Source: Scilla litardierei (taxonomy: Eukaryota; Streptophyta; Magnoliopsida; Asparagales; Asparagaceae). From it: 64,000 bases of DNA. This document shows, one piece after another, positions 1 through 10,108 of this stretch. The position numbers were made by a program, and so were the translations under genes. A model generated the notes under the pieces. It did not search any database. It saw nothing but the letters and a program-made list of their open reading frames with translations, and was not told the DNA's origin. Numbering within the stretch: position 1 is the stretch's first letter; every line of letters starts with the position of its first letter. The stretch covers positions 15,324,214 through 15,388,213 of the forward strand of contig CM061138.1 of NCBI GenBank assembly GCA_030789695.1. Direction: 5' to 3'.

Positions 1-2
1 TG

Positions 3-2999
3 ATGCGTCGCATCATATCCCAATCCCGTGGAATTAATCCGAAAAGCCTGACGCTACTTCGGAAGGGTGCAAATCCTTGCCCCCCTTGTTACAAAGGGAA
101 ATTGATTACGAGACCATCCACCCTGAAGGTGGACTCTGAGTCTCCAAGCTTCCTAGAGAGAATACATGGTGACATTTGCGGGCCTATTCACCCCGCAAGT
201 GGACCATTCAGGTACTACATGGTACTAATCGACGCATCTTCAAAATGGTCATATGTGTGCCTCTTGTCCACCCGCAACGTAGCCTTTGCAAAGCTACTTG
301 CACAAATTATAAAATTGCGGGCACATTTCCCAGACAACCAGATCAAGAAATTGCGTCTGGACAATGCTGGGGAATTCACCTCACAAGTCTTCCTAGACTA
401 CTGCCAAGCAACCGGCATAGAAGTTGAACATCCTGTAGCTCATGTTCACACCCAGAACGGGTTGGCCGAATCTCTCATAAAGAGACTACAATGGATCGCT
501 AGACCATTGTTAATGCAATGCCAGTTGCCGGTATGTGCATGGGGACATGCCATACTGCACGCTGCATCGCTGATAAGATTACGACCGTCAGGTAGTCAAT
601 CTTATTCTCCGATGCAACTTGCATATGGGAACCCGCCCGATATCTCTCACTTGAGGATATTCGGATGTGCTGTCTATGTCCCCATAGCACCACCGCAGAG
701 GACCAAGATGAGTCCTCAACGGCGTCTTGGTATCTATATTGGTTTCGACTCACCATCGATCATTAGATACCTCGAACCCCTTACAGGGGACGCCTTTAAA
801 GCGCGTCTAGCAGATTGTGAGTTTGATGAAAGCATTTTTCCAAAACTAGGCATTAACACACAGAAGCCAGAAGCTTCAAAGACCATTACATGGGACACAA
901 AGACCTTATCCCATTTTGATCCGCGCACAAATCAATGTGAAGAAGAGATCCTGAAGATCCTTCAAATTCAGAACACAGTTCACATTTTACCGGATAAATT
1001 CACTGACAACCAGAAGATTGTCAGATCACACGTCCCTGCTGCAAATACGCCAGCTAGGATTGACATACCCAAAGATGGATGCAATCCACCTGCAGCAGAA
1101 GCGGTCGTACCTCAACAAAAAAGAGGACGACCCCCAGGCTCCAAAGATAAGAATCCTCGAAAGAGGAAAAATCCTGGAGCAACAATAACGATACCACCAC
1201 AGGATGCTGAGCTCAGCCCAGCTACCTCTCCACTCCTAACAACCCCTGAAGAGGAAAATATAGGAGAAATTTCATTAAACTATGTACGTACCGGGGAGGT
1301 ACTGGACAGAAAAAGCACAATCATCGATGATAACTTCGCGCTCATTATTGCCACTCACGTCACTGAATACGACGATGAGACCGATCCACGCTCTCTAGCA
1401 GAATGTAAACGCAGAGAGGATTGGCCAAAGTGGAACGAGGCAATAGGAGTAGAGCTGGACTCACTCTCGAAGCGCCAAGTCTTTGGACCTGTAGTCCTAA
1501 CACCAAAAGGTGTTAAACCTGTGGGATATAAATGGGTATTCGTGAGAAAAAGAAATGAGAATAATGAGATCGTGCGCTATAAAGCGCGCCTTGTTGCACA
1601 AGGTTTTTCCCAACGACCAGGAATAGACTATGACGATACCTATTCTCCGGTCATGGACGCGATCACCTTCCGTTTCATCATAGGCCTATCCACGAAGGAA
1701 GGTCTGGATATGCAGCTCATGGACGTTGTGACTGCATACCTATACGGAAATATAGATAAGGACATCTACATGAAAATCCCAGACGGATACAAACTACCGA
1801 CAAAAATGACAGAAAGACCTCGGGACGTCTATTCTGTCAAACTCCAGAGATCACTGTATGGTCTCAAACAGTCAGGTAGAATGTGGTACAACAGGCTGAG
1901 TGAATTCCTAGTGCAACAAGGATTCACAACAAATGAAGTCTGCCCTTGCATCTTCATACGAGCAAAGGGAACAGGATTCGTAATTATCGCCGTCTACGTA
2001 GACGACTTGAACATCATCGGATCTCCTGCAGAGATAGATGAGATATCCAAAAGTCTCACACAGACTTTTGAGATGAAAGACCTCGGCAAAACGAAGTTTT
2101 GCCTAGGGCTACAAATTGAACATTTAAGCGGAGGAATCCTGTTACACCAATCGACATATACAAAGAAAGTGCTGAAGAACTTTCTTATGGACAAATGTCA
2201 TCCGCTTAGCACACCAATGGTTGTCAGATCATTGGATGTTGAAACAGACCCCTTCCGACCGCTGGAAGAGGGGGAGGAAACACTGGGTCCTGAAGTACCC
2301 TACTTAAGTGCAATTGGAGCACTCCTATACCTGGCAAACTGCACGCGTCCCGATATAGCGTTCGCAGTAAATCTACTAGCCAGATACAGTTCAGCGCCCT
2401 CAAAGCGCCACTGGAACGGAGTGAAACAACTTCTGCGCTACCTCCAAGGGTCTGTAGACATGGGACTATACTTCAAGAAAGGTGTATCCGCCGACCTGGT
2501 CGGTTACGCAGATGCGGGATACAGGTCCGACCCACATACCGCAAAGTCCCAGACCGGTTTCGTATTCACATACGGTGGGACGGCCATCTCATGGAGATCC
2601 GTGAAGCAGACATCCACAGCGACCTCGTCCAACCACTCTGAGCTCATCGCGATCCACGAAGCTAGCAGAGAATGCTTCTGGCTTCGATCAGTCATCAACC
2701 ACATCCTCAAGACCACCGGCCTGAAGACGGGAGATCTTGGGCCTACTACCATGTACGAAGACAATGCTGCATGCATCGCTCAACTACGAGGTGGCTACAT
2801 CAAAGGTGACAGGACGAAGCACATTTCCCCCAAGCTCTTCTGGACGCATGAACAGCAAGTAGACAACCAGATCGACATCCAGCAGATCCAGTCCTGCAAC
2901 AACCTGGCTGACCTATTCACTAAAGCTTTGCCTCGCAGTACCTTTAGAAAACTTGTACTAGGAATTGGGATGAGACAGCTGAGAGATGTACAAGCCTGA
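3..2999 (+). CDS. Ty1-copia pol polyprotein (GAG-pre-integrase end, integrase, RT, RNase H), partial
   Basis: An open frame of 998 codons runs from the window edge to a TGA at 2997-2999. Residues 1-45 are the tail of the GAG-pre-integrase region (CPPCYKGKL). The integrase core shows D57 (HGDICG), D120 (LDNAGEF) and E156 (GLAESL), matching the D-D-35-E spacing. Residues about 370-400 are a basic linker with KRGRPPGSKD. Reverse transcriptase covers about 465-710, with YVDD at 665-668. RNase H shows D837 (YADAG), E880 (HSEL) and D920 (EDNAA). There is no internal stop or frameshift, unlike its relative at 24071-30757, so this copy may be younger. The true start is to the left; the Met at codon 1 is only the first in-window ATG. 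It makes the enzymes for cDNA synthesis and integration of the element. Confidence 0.95.
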   Translation: MRRIISQSRGINPKSLTLLRKGANPCPPCYKGKLITRPSTLKVDSESPSFLERIHGDICGPIHPASGPFRYYMVLIDASSKWSYVCLLSTRNVAFAKLLAQIIKLRAHFPDNQIKKLRLDNAGEFTSQVFLDYCQATGIEVEHPVAHVHTQNGLAESLIKRLQWIARPLLMQCQLPVCAWGHAILHAASLIRLRPSGSQSYSPMQLAYGNPPDISHLRIFGCAVYVPIAPPQRTKMSPQRRLGIYIGFDSPSIIRYLEPLTGDAFKARLADCEFDESIFPKLGINTQKPEASKTITWDTKTLSHFDPRTNQCEEEILKILQIQNTVHILPDKFTDNQKIVRSHVPAANTPARIDIPKDGCNPPAAEAVVPQQKRGRPPGSKDKNPRKRKNPGATITIPPQDAELSPATSPLLTTPEEENIGEISLNYVRTGEVLDRKSTIIDDNFALIIATHVTEYDDETDPRSLAECKRREDWPKWNEAIGVELDSLSKRQVFGPVVLTPKGVKPVGYKWVFVRKRNENNEIVRYKARLVAQGFSQRPGIDYDDTYSPVMDAITFRFIIGLSTKEGLDMQLMDVVTAYLYGNIDKDIYMKIPDGYKLPTKMTERPRDVYSVKLQRSLYGLKQSGRMWYNRLSEFLVQQGFTTNEVCPCIFIRAKGTGFVIIAVYVDDLNIIGSPAEIDEISKSLTQTFEMKDLGKTKFCLGLQIEHLSGGILLHQSTYTKKVLKNFLMDKCHPLSTPMVVRSLDVETDPFRPLEEGEETLGPEVPYLSAIGALLYLANCTRPDIAFAVNLLARYSSAPSKRHWNGVKQLLRYLQGSVDMGLYFKKGVSADLVGYADAGYRSDPHTAKSQTGFVFTYGGTAISWRSVKQTSTATSSNHSELIAIHEASRECFWLRSVINHILKTTGLKTGDLGPTTMYEDNAACIAQLRGGYIKGDRTKHISPKLFWTHEQQVDNQIDIQQIQSCNNLADLFTKALPRSTFRKLVLGIGMRQLRDVQA

Positions 3000-3353
3000 A
3001 GCTTGAACTTATCAGGGGGAGTTAACGTAGTGCTGTACTCTTTTTCCTTGACTGTTGGTTTTTCCCACTGGGTTTTCCACAGTCAAAGGTTTTAACGAGG
3101 CAGCCACATTAACTCAGGATCCAGAAGTATCCACCACTGATGTTATCCATCGATCAGGGGAAGTTACAGAGACTTGTACTCTTTTCCCTTAGCCACAGGT
3201 TTTTCCCACTGGGTTTTCCTTGGCAAAGGTTTTAATGAGGCAAGCACTCTTAAACTTAGAGATCCAGAAGTATCTCCAACCCCATGATCAAACAAGCTTC
3301 ATGAACCCTGAAGTGTTCACCATGGCTTACAACGATGGATGGATAAGGGGAAG

Positions 3354-3466
3354 TGTTATAAACGGGCTTCTTGGTGGGCCTACCCGTTAGTGGGTATCCA
3401 CCCATTATGTAACCCTACCACTATAAATATAGGGCTATGGTCTCCATAGCCGCCAAGTTTACAACA
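3354..3466 (+). repeat. Very short 3' LTR of copia element A (113 bp)
   Basis: Starts TGTTATAAAC directly after the polypurine tract and ends TTTACAACA, giving TG...CA ends. It holds a TATA-like 'ctataaatat' at 3421-3430 and resembles in layout (TGTTAT start, TATAAATA centre, ACAACA end) the 120-bp LTRs at 24071 and 30637. Confidence 0.85.
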
Positions 3467-4595
3467 AGTACGATGTTATTTGAAAGAATGATTAGAAATA
3501 ACTCGTGCACTGTGTGCATTTCGTCAAAAAAAAAAAAAACATCACCAATAGTATGCACCATACAAAGTGAGAACTGTGTGTCATTGTGTGTATGTATAGA
3601 TATCGTTCGAGGGTAGAAGGATAAATGCAAAAACCTTAAGTATTATAGTCGAAAAATCCCTTAGGGCAAAAACGTAAATAAGTGAGATTGTGGGTGTTTT
3701 TTAAAGATGAGAATGAAATGTCAACCATGTAAATAAGTAAGGAGATATGGTTTTTGTCTTAGGTGACATTATATATGTCGATTTGATATTGCCACATACG
3801 ACAAATATGTCAATATAACCTCCTCATCTGTACAAAGGATGAGCTAAAAAGTTGGGGAAAAAAAAAAGTAAGCATGTGTTTAATCTACTGTGCCTACAAA
3901 AAAATCTGGTAGCAACTTGCGAATGTATTAACAGCGTTTGCGTCATATACACATGCGGCAACAGTGGCTTAAATGTCAGTTTCATGATGATTAGAGATAA
4001 GCTTCACTCAAGGGAACCAATAAAGACAACATATAATGATTAAACTATCTTAAAGCCAAAAAAAAGTTCGCACTCGACGACACAAGAAATTAAATCGTGG
4101 TAACTGCAAAGATTTAGCAAAAAGTCGACATATTTCCAAACATAAAATTTGTCCACCATCGTTTTCACACGAAGCTATCAACGATTGTATAATCTATCAA
4201 CTCTGAGGTCCAAATAACTTCAATCACAGCCATCCATAATATCGAATTAGTAGCAAGAAGGCCTATCCTTGTGAAAAACTCGTACCCTTGTACGCTTAAA
4301 GGAAGGGCCTCTAGCAGACCTAAAGCCCATGGGAGGCATATCTACTAGAATACAATCAGTATGAACTAAAATTTCGGGGTAATCAGCAAATAAACCTGCG
4401 TCATATCAATTCAATCAAGGCCTAGCTTTTACAATCACCTGGCCATGTGGAGGCCCAAAAAAGCCTTCATACAGTTGCCCTGTTGGGCCTGGCCGGGACT
4501 TCTCAAATGGAGCCTAACTAATTTGAAGCTGTGATTACTCAAAATATCCTCAAGGTTTCTCGGAAAATCACTGGAGCACCTTGCATATTTGAAGC
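3467..4595. other. Non-coding stretch between two retrotransposons
   Basis: AT-rich DNA with a poly-A run (about 3526-3539). It has only short unsupported open frames and no gene, RNA or clear repeat that I can recognise. Its last five bases (gaagc) are the left target-site duplication of the next element. Confidence 0.6.
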
Positions 4596-5588
4596 TGTTT
4601 CAGAGTGTTTTCTCACTACAAAGCGTTGACCGTGGAGAACCCGGTCAACGTGGTCAAGTGGCCCGCTTTGGGTCCCTCGGGGGGCTTCGAATCGGTGCAG
4701 AAGGGGCGAGGGGAAACCTCGGCCCTGGTTGAGACGCTCGGCCTCGGGCAGACGTGCTCGGCCTTGGCTGGAAGGGGGAGGGGCGAGGGGTAGCCTCGGC
4801 CCGTTGATCAGCTGTCCTCCTGCGTAGACAAGAACACTCGTCAGGGGGCCGGACCTTGGTTCCGGCCAAATCCCCTCCGATGCCTAAGTCAGATAGAGAT
4901 CTGAGAAAGGGGGGCCCGGCGGAGACGGTCCGACTCGTGAGGAGATCGTAACGGCGTCTCTCGGCGCGAGCGGGGGAGGAAGGAGATGAATTGGGGGAAC
5001 GAGGTCGTTGATGGAGTACCTTAGGTTTTGTTACCTGAGATGCGGTCCCCTTGGATGATGCCCACCCTCCCCTCATATAGGTGACTCGTCCTGATCATGT
5101 GCCATGATGTGACATCATGGCCATCATTCATGGGGACGTGCAAATGTGGGAAGTTTTGACCTCCACTAATTGCGCCCATCTTGATGAGGAGATGAGTGGC
5201 CATGATGGCTGGAGTGATGGACTCGGGCGGTTGCCATATTTGGCGGGCCTTGATGGCTGGTGAGCGATGGCCATTTAAGTCGGGCCATTAAGCTGAGCCA
5301 TTAAGCCAAGCCATGATGGCTATAGAGTGAAGGCCATTTAAGTCGGACCATTAAGCCGAGCCATGATGGCTAGAGAGTGATGGCCTTGGACGGTTGCCAT
5401 ATTTGGCGAATGTTTCCTTGACTTGGGCTCCGATTTCCTCCACTGTGGAAGTGGGCCTTCGTCATGGGTGGAGAAGCGCGGCCCGCCCGTGAGATCCTTG
5501 GGCCGAGGCCCCAAGGTCGTAGTAGTCTGGTTGACCAGTCGTAATTGACTTGGCTCTTCCGGGCCCGACCAAACTAGTCCCGTTAACA
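4596..5588 (-). repeat. LTR of the Tat-like element (3' LTR in minus orientation)
   Basis: Nearly identical to 10109-11262 but about 160 bp shorter. A block present at about 10292-10452 of the other copy is missing near 4785, where both sides of the gap read like 'gaggggtagcctcg', so loss by slippage or recombination is likely. It begins TGTTTCAGAG and ends CCCGTTAACA on the + strand. It contains tandem 'ggccatttaagtcgg / gccatgatggct' motifs at about 5270-5400. Open frames inside it are side effects of base composition. Confidence 0.9.
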
Positions 5589-5723
5589 TGCCCCCATCTT
5601 CTAAGCTCTACCATTGTTGAGGTGGAGGTCGGGAGATGTAGTATAATGTGGAAGAAGTTGTACTCTCTGCAAAATTTTGGTCCGTCTTGCGGAGTTTGGC
5701 CAAGGACGATAGATCGTCAGCCC

Positions 5724-6346
5724 GAGATTCGTTCGGTCGCGGGGGAGTCGCCCATCGACTTACTGCCGACGAAGGAGATTCGTTCGGTGGCGAGGGGAGT
5801 TGCCCCTCGACTTACGGCCGACGAAGGAGATTCGTTCGGTGGCGAGGGGAGTTGCCCCACGACTTACGGCCGACGAAGGAGATTCGTTCGGTGGCGAGGG
5901 GAGTTGCCCCACGACTTACGGCCGACGAAGGAGATTCGTTCGGTGGCGAGGGGAGTTGCCCCTCGACTTACGGCCGACGAAGGAGATTCGTTCGGTGGCG
6001 AGGGGAGTTGCCCCATGACTTACGTCCGACGAAGGAGATTCGTTCGGTGGCGAGGGGAGTTGCCCCTCGACTTACGGCCGACGAAGGAGATTCGTTCGGT
6101 GGCGAGGGGAGTTGCCCCTCGACTTACGGCCGACGACGGAGATTCGTTCGGTCGGCTAACCGGGAGAGTTGCCCCGGTCCTTTGTCCGATCCGTTCGTTC
6201 GGTGGCGAGGGGAGTTGCCCCTCGACTTACGGCCGTCGATGGAGATTCGTTCGGTCGGCTAACCGGGAGAGTTGCCCCGGTCCTTCGTCCGATCCGTTCG
6301 TTCGGTGGCGAGGGGAGTTTCCCCCCGACTTACGGCCGACGAAGAA
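5724..6346. repeat. Tandem array of a 52-bp unit inside the Tat-like element
   Basis: About eight regular 52-bp copies (unit begins gacgaaggagattcgttcgg) plus two longer variants carrying an extra 'ggctaaccgggagagttgcc' block. Because 52 is not a multiple of three, the array reads open in all three frames with cycling phases. The apparent 200-266-codon ORFs across it are therefore artefacts. A related unit forms the arrays at 32108-32705 and 34453-34870. Confidence 0.9.
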
Positions 6347-7169
6347 GTGAGGACCTTGTAAATACTTTCAAAGATTCCACGGTGGCGCTCTGCCACTACT
6401 TTGTCCAGCTTGGGTGGATGCAGGAGTTGTTCGGCAAGGTGTCTTGGCGTTGAGACTCCGATACTTGGCAAGGTGGTCGGACTCGTCTGGTCGGCCTCCT
6501 CCTGGGTTGTTTAAACTGGGGTGGTCGGCCTCCTCTTGGATGGGTCGGCCTCATCTAGACACAGCTCCAGTTCCATTTCCAACTTTAGCTCCAGCTCCAG
6601 CTCTGACTCCAGCTCCGACTCTCGCACCGGCTACTGCTTTTGTCTGTTTGGCGGTACGACCAAGGTAGCTCGGTAGGGGCGGCACAGTGATGGGAGCTCA
6701 GCTTATATGTTTAGCGATGGCAGCACGGCGTCGGTATGACGGACGTCGAGACAATGGCCAGAGATGGTGGTAGGGCCGTCGATGAAGGCCGAGTCGGGGC
6801 TAAGCCCGACGCTTGCGAGGGTCGTTGGTGTTGTCTGAAATCGATCGAGATCTCATTCTCCTTGGCGGCCTTGCCGAGCCGCTTGTAGCCCCGCGTCTTC
6901 CAGGCCGGTCTTCGGATCTAGAAGCACTCCTTGCGCCTCCCCCTCAAGTTGGCCGAGGCTGCAATGCCGGTCGTCGTGTGATCCGGCGTTGTCGCGGCCA
7001 TGACAGCCTTATCTACAAGCTTTTTGTGAGACATTTGTTGAAACCGGAGGATGTGGCTTTTAATCACCATCTCGCAAGAAGTTTAAGAGAGGAGAATTGT
7101 AAGGGAAGCTCTTGTAGTTGTCTGATATCGCACAATTAATTAGCGAGGGGAAAGAGGATAGTTTGACCT

Positions 7170-7385
7170 TTTTGCCGGGTCGGCCTCCTCAGGGGTCGGC
7201 CTCGGCCTCGGCCTGAACTGGTCAGCCTCGGCCTCGGCCTGAACTGGTCAGCCTCGTCTAGGGTCGGCCTCGGACTGGACTGGTCGGCCTCCTCTGGGGT
7301 CGGCCTCGTCCTGAACTGGTCGGCCTCCTCAGGGGTCGGCCTCGTCTGGGGTCGGCCTCGACCTAAACTGGTCGGCCTGGGGGTT
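7170..7385. repeat. Short tandem repeats of a 'ggtcggcctcg' type
   Basis: Direct repetition of ggtcggcctc, with and without cctgaactggtc or tctgggg spacers, in units of about 20-30 bp. On the minus strand it reads as an Arg-Pro-Thr-Pro-Glu-Glu-Ala-Asp repeat, which is probably incidental. Confidence 0.75.
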
Positions 7386-10088
7386 TCTTGGCGAGGGCCG
7401 CTACGGAGGTGGTCGGACTTGTGGTAGCCGGGGAGCACCGGTCCGGCGAGGAGACCTTGCAGCTGTTGGAGAGGGTTCTTCTGTAGCCTCCTGTTGCTCG
7501 ACGCAAACTGAGGAAGAGGGATGAGAAGAAGCTTCTTGTCTACGGGTCCAAGTTGAGGAGGAGGTTGCTCCGTTGGCTGTGTGACCTGGGGAAGAGGCCT
7601 TAGGTTCTGTCGATGGTAAGATACATCGGTTAAAAAAGGTCCGCTGGGGCAGGGATCAGTCGATGCTCGAATCATCGAGCTTCGCTGGATCTGAGGCATT
7701 CCTGGGTCAGACATCCGCCCATGAGATTGATCTTCATCGGATCCGAGGCCGTCTACATCGCCTTTCCTTTGATCCTATCGCGCTGCATCCCCTGGCAACA
7801 TCGCACTATGGCCATCATGTCTGTAGCCGTGCATCACTTTGTCGACCTTGTCCTTGCTCCGGTGGATGCGACCTCACCGGTTCCGGCATAGAGGACGAGA
7901 TGGAGCTCGATCATCAACTGGGGGGTTGGACGACCGACCTTCGACTACCGATATCACCGTGGCGGCAAATATTGATCTTGAAGTAGAAGGGGCAGCTGAT
8001 CCTGTCCTTCTATGCGTCAGATGCCGATGCTTGGAGCGATCAAATTTGAGCCCTAGCGTTTCCCGGGTCTGCCGATCATCGCACGGGGTGAGCGTGGATG
8101 GACCGTCAGCGTCAGCTCCACACGGAGGCGGGTCCGGTCGGATCGACAGCGGCAGATCCGTGTGGAAGCGGGTCCGGTTGGTTCGGCAGCGGTAGCTCTG
8201 CCCGATCTGCGGCTTGGAGGGCCGAATGGAGGTGGGTTCGGTTGGTCGGAATGATTATCCCCTGCAGGTGGATTCATGCGAGCTGAGGGCGAATCGAGGC
8301 GGTGCCGACCCAGTGGTGAGGGTGGTCGGTGGTGATCTGGTAGATGGATGGCCGAGGTGGTCCGGCCGTTCGGAAAATTCCTGAGCTCGGTGATAGGAGC
8401 CCAGTCAGCTCGGCGCGGAGGTTTGGACGCTTGGAGCCAGGAGATCGGAGCTCAGCCCGTTTGGCGCGGATGGAAAGTGCGGATTGATGGAGTTTAGGCG
8501 CTACCTAGATCCATCCGTCTGCCGATTTAGGGAGCGAAGGCGAGGGGGCGACGGAAGACCTAGCCGCCGAGGAGACGGAGTTTGAAGGAGGTGCCCAAGA
8601 AGTTGGCGTCGTCGTCGTCTTCAACCCGCTCTCGGGATTTTTGGAGGTGGAGCCTGACTGCGATGTGGCCCCGGCTCCAATGCCTCCCAAGCCCCAGAGG
8701 ACGCCAGAGTTGAAGTCCTGCATCTTCAACAGAGAGGTGCAGCTGAAGGTTCCAACATTTTATTAATTCTTTAATTTATAAATCTAAAAGGAAGAGAGAG
8801 ATAAGAGATTGGCTGGGCTGGAATGAGCTTCCAGTTCGGTAGGAGCGAGCCGCGATCTGATCAACGAGGAGGGGCCAAACGGAAGAGGCGGATCCAGCGA
8901 GGAATAGGCTTGAGTTAACCTCTATGCCGATGGGATGCTCGATCTCAATCGAAGGCATATCTCTGGATGGTGAGGAGATGCTTGGTGTGTCCCGAGCTTG
9001 GTTCGACATGGTCGCCTTCTTGCGCCTTGTCAATCGCTTCTCGCTGATAGCCTATATTTGTTCGGCTCTCTCGATATGATGCAGCAACATGCTCCATGTC
9101 AGAAATCGAGGTCACAATCTCACGTTTCTTGGCCCACACTTCCCCAGTGATCATCAGCAGGTCTCGCCAAATAGTCGCTTCGAAAAACAGGCTGAGCCTA
9201 GGCTCGCCGAATGAGGTCGATCCACCAGCACGGCTTCAATCACGTCCGGATCCGTACCCACCAGCCAGGGCACACGACCGCGCCAGTCAAGGTACGTCTT
9301 CTCTTTAGTCCCAGGCCCGTATCCACGGTGGAGGAGGGTACGGCCTTCAACGTTGTAGTCGAACTTCCTGATCGGATTCGCGGAGGTCATCGAGCCGGCG
9401 GAGGCCGTCCGTTGGAAGGCTACGGGGCGGGCCTCGAATCCTCAGATCCGAGTGAAGTGGGTCTGGATCTATGCTCCTAAAACCTGGAGGAGGCGGTGAT
9501 CAGGGAAAATGGTACCGTCGATCACGGATGAGGGGCAAGGCGGAGCAAGCCACGGGAGCTATGGGCCTCAAATATTTCGGGGCTTTGACGATGCGATTAT
9601 GCGAACCGCAAGGTCGACAAGTTGGTGAGTTGGAGCATCCCCTCCGTCGAGCACACTGTCGCTGGGATAGAAATGGCCCCGACCGACGGGCCCCCAGTAT
9701 GTGCTATTGGATCCCACATCAAATTCCAATTCGGATATGGGATCTGGTATGCAAGGTCCGTCGGGGGATACTCGCGCAATGTTGGCCGAGAGCTCGGCAT
9801 GGATAGCAGAGAGGGCTCGACATTACCCTCCCTCGTTAAATAGAAGCCCATTAGAAGCTATAGTCCTGAAAGCAGACCTCTGCAAGCCCGCTTTCACCAT
9901 GCACCGTGAGAGAAATATTTGGGCAGAGCTCATGCTTTGGTGTTTCAGGAGTGTCATAGCTTGGAACCAGAATGTAGTTGCCGTTTACTTCTCCGACAAA
10001 AGGCCAGTGTTTCGTCGGAGATGGTGTCTTGGTTTTGATTACGGAACGAGTGACCGCCAGTGTGGTTGATGACGTAGATGGCGACTCG

Positions 10089-10106
10089 TTCCCACAGACG
10101 GCGCCA
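10089..10106 (-). other. Primer-binding site of the Tat-like element
   Basis: On the minus strand, TGGCGCCGTCTGTGGGAA begins 2 bp after the LTR end (GAAACA). TGG matches the CCA end of a tRNA. The same site with one change is at 36699-36716. It sets the minus orientation of the element. Confidence 0.85.
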
Positions 10107-10108
10107 GA

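Larger units (their letters stand above)
1..3466 (+). mobile_element. Ty1-copia retrotransposon A, right part (5' end outside window)
   Basis: The window opens inside an LTR retrotransposon. It carries integrase, reverse transcriptase and RNase H in the copia order, then a 3' non-coding stretch with repeated 'tttttcccactgggttttcc' motifs, a polypurine tract (3341-3353, ggataaggggaag) and a short 3' LTR (3354-3466). The 5' LTR and gag lie to the left, so the target-site duplication cannot be checked; the candidate right copy is agtac at 3467-3471. Protein, 3' leader and LTR layout match the element at 24071-30757, so both belong to one family. Copia domain order is seen directly; lineage within copia is not assigned. 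Confidence 0.93.
5589..10108 (-). other. Interior of the Tat-like element without gag-pol
   Basis: GC-rich, repeat-laden DNA. In minus order it holds the primer site, about 2.5 kb of degenerate coding-like sequence (best minus open stretches 9597-9851, 9154-9390, 8945-9154 and 8505-8729), a proline-rich repeat zone (7136-7714) and the 52-bp array next to the polypurine tract. None of the short frames shows a retroviral motif. The 8505-8729 piece reads MQDFNSGVLWGLGG onward and could be a captured host fragment, but I do not recognise it. No RT, integrase or protease signature (YVDD/YIDD, HHCC, DDE) was found on either strand by eye. Confidence 0.6.

Noticed and set aside
1..3466. Integrated plant virus (pararetrovirus) as source of the RT
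   Set aside because: Integrase D-D-35-E before RT, a copia-order pol and an LTR with polypurine tract define an LTR retrotransposon; no movement- or coat-protein motif.
4654..5076. 140-codon minus-strand ORF, repeated at 10427-10750
   Set aside because: Lies wholly in the LTR, is Arg/Ser/Pro-rich from GC bias, and is not conserved in length between the two LTR copies.
5724..6346. Regularly spaced repeats resembling a CRISPR array
   Set aside because: Spacers are as conserved as the repeats, the array lies inside an LTR element, and the genome is a plant.
5550..6350. Long plus-strand ORFs (up to 266 codons) across the 52-bp array
   Set aside because: They arise because a 52-bp unit without stops is open in all frames; peptide repeats cycle through the three phases and have no start context or homologue.
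7136..7714. 192-codon minus ORF with Pro/Arg/Glu/Ala/Asp repeats
   Set aside because: Peptide repeats mirror the DNA tandem repeat; no domain, no support as a gene.
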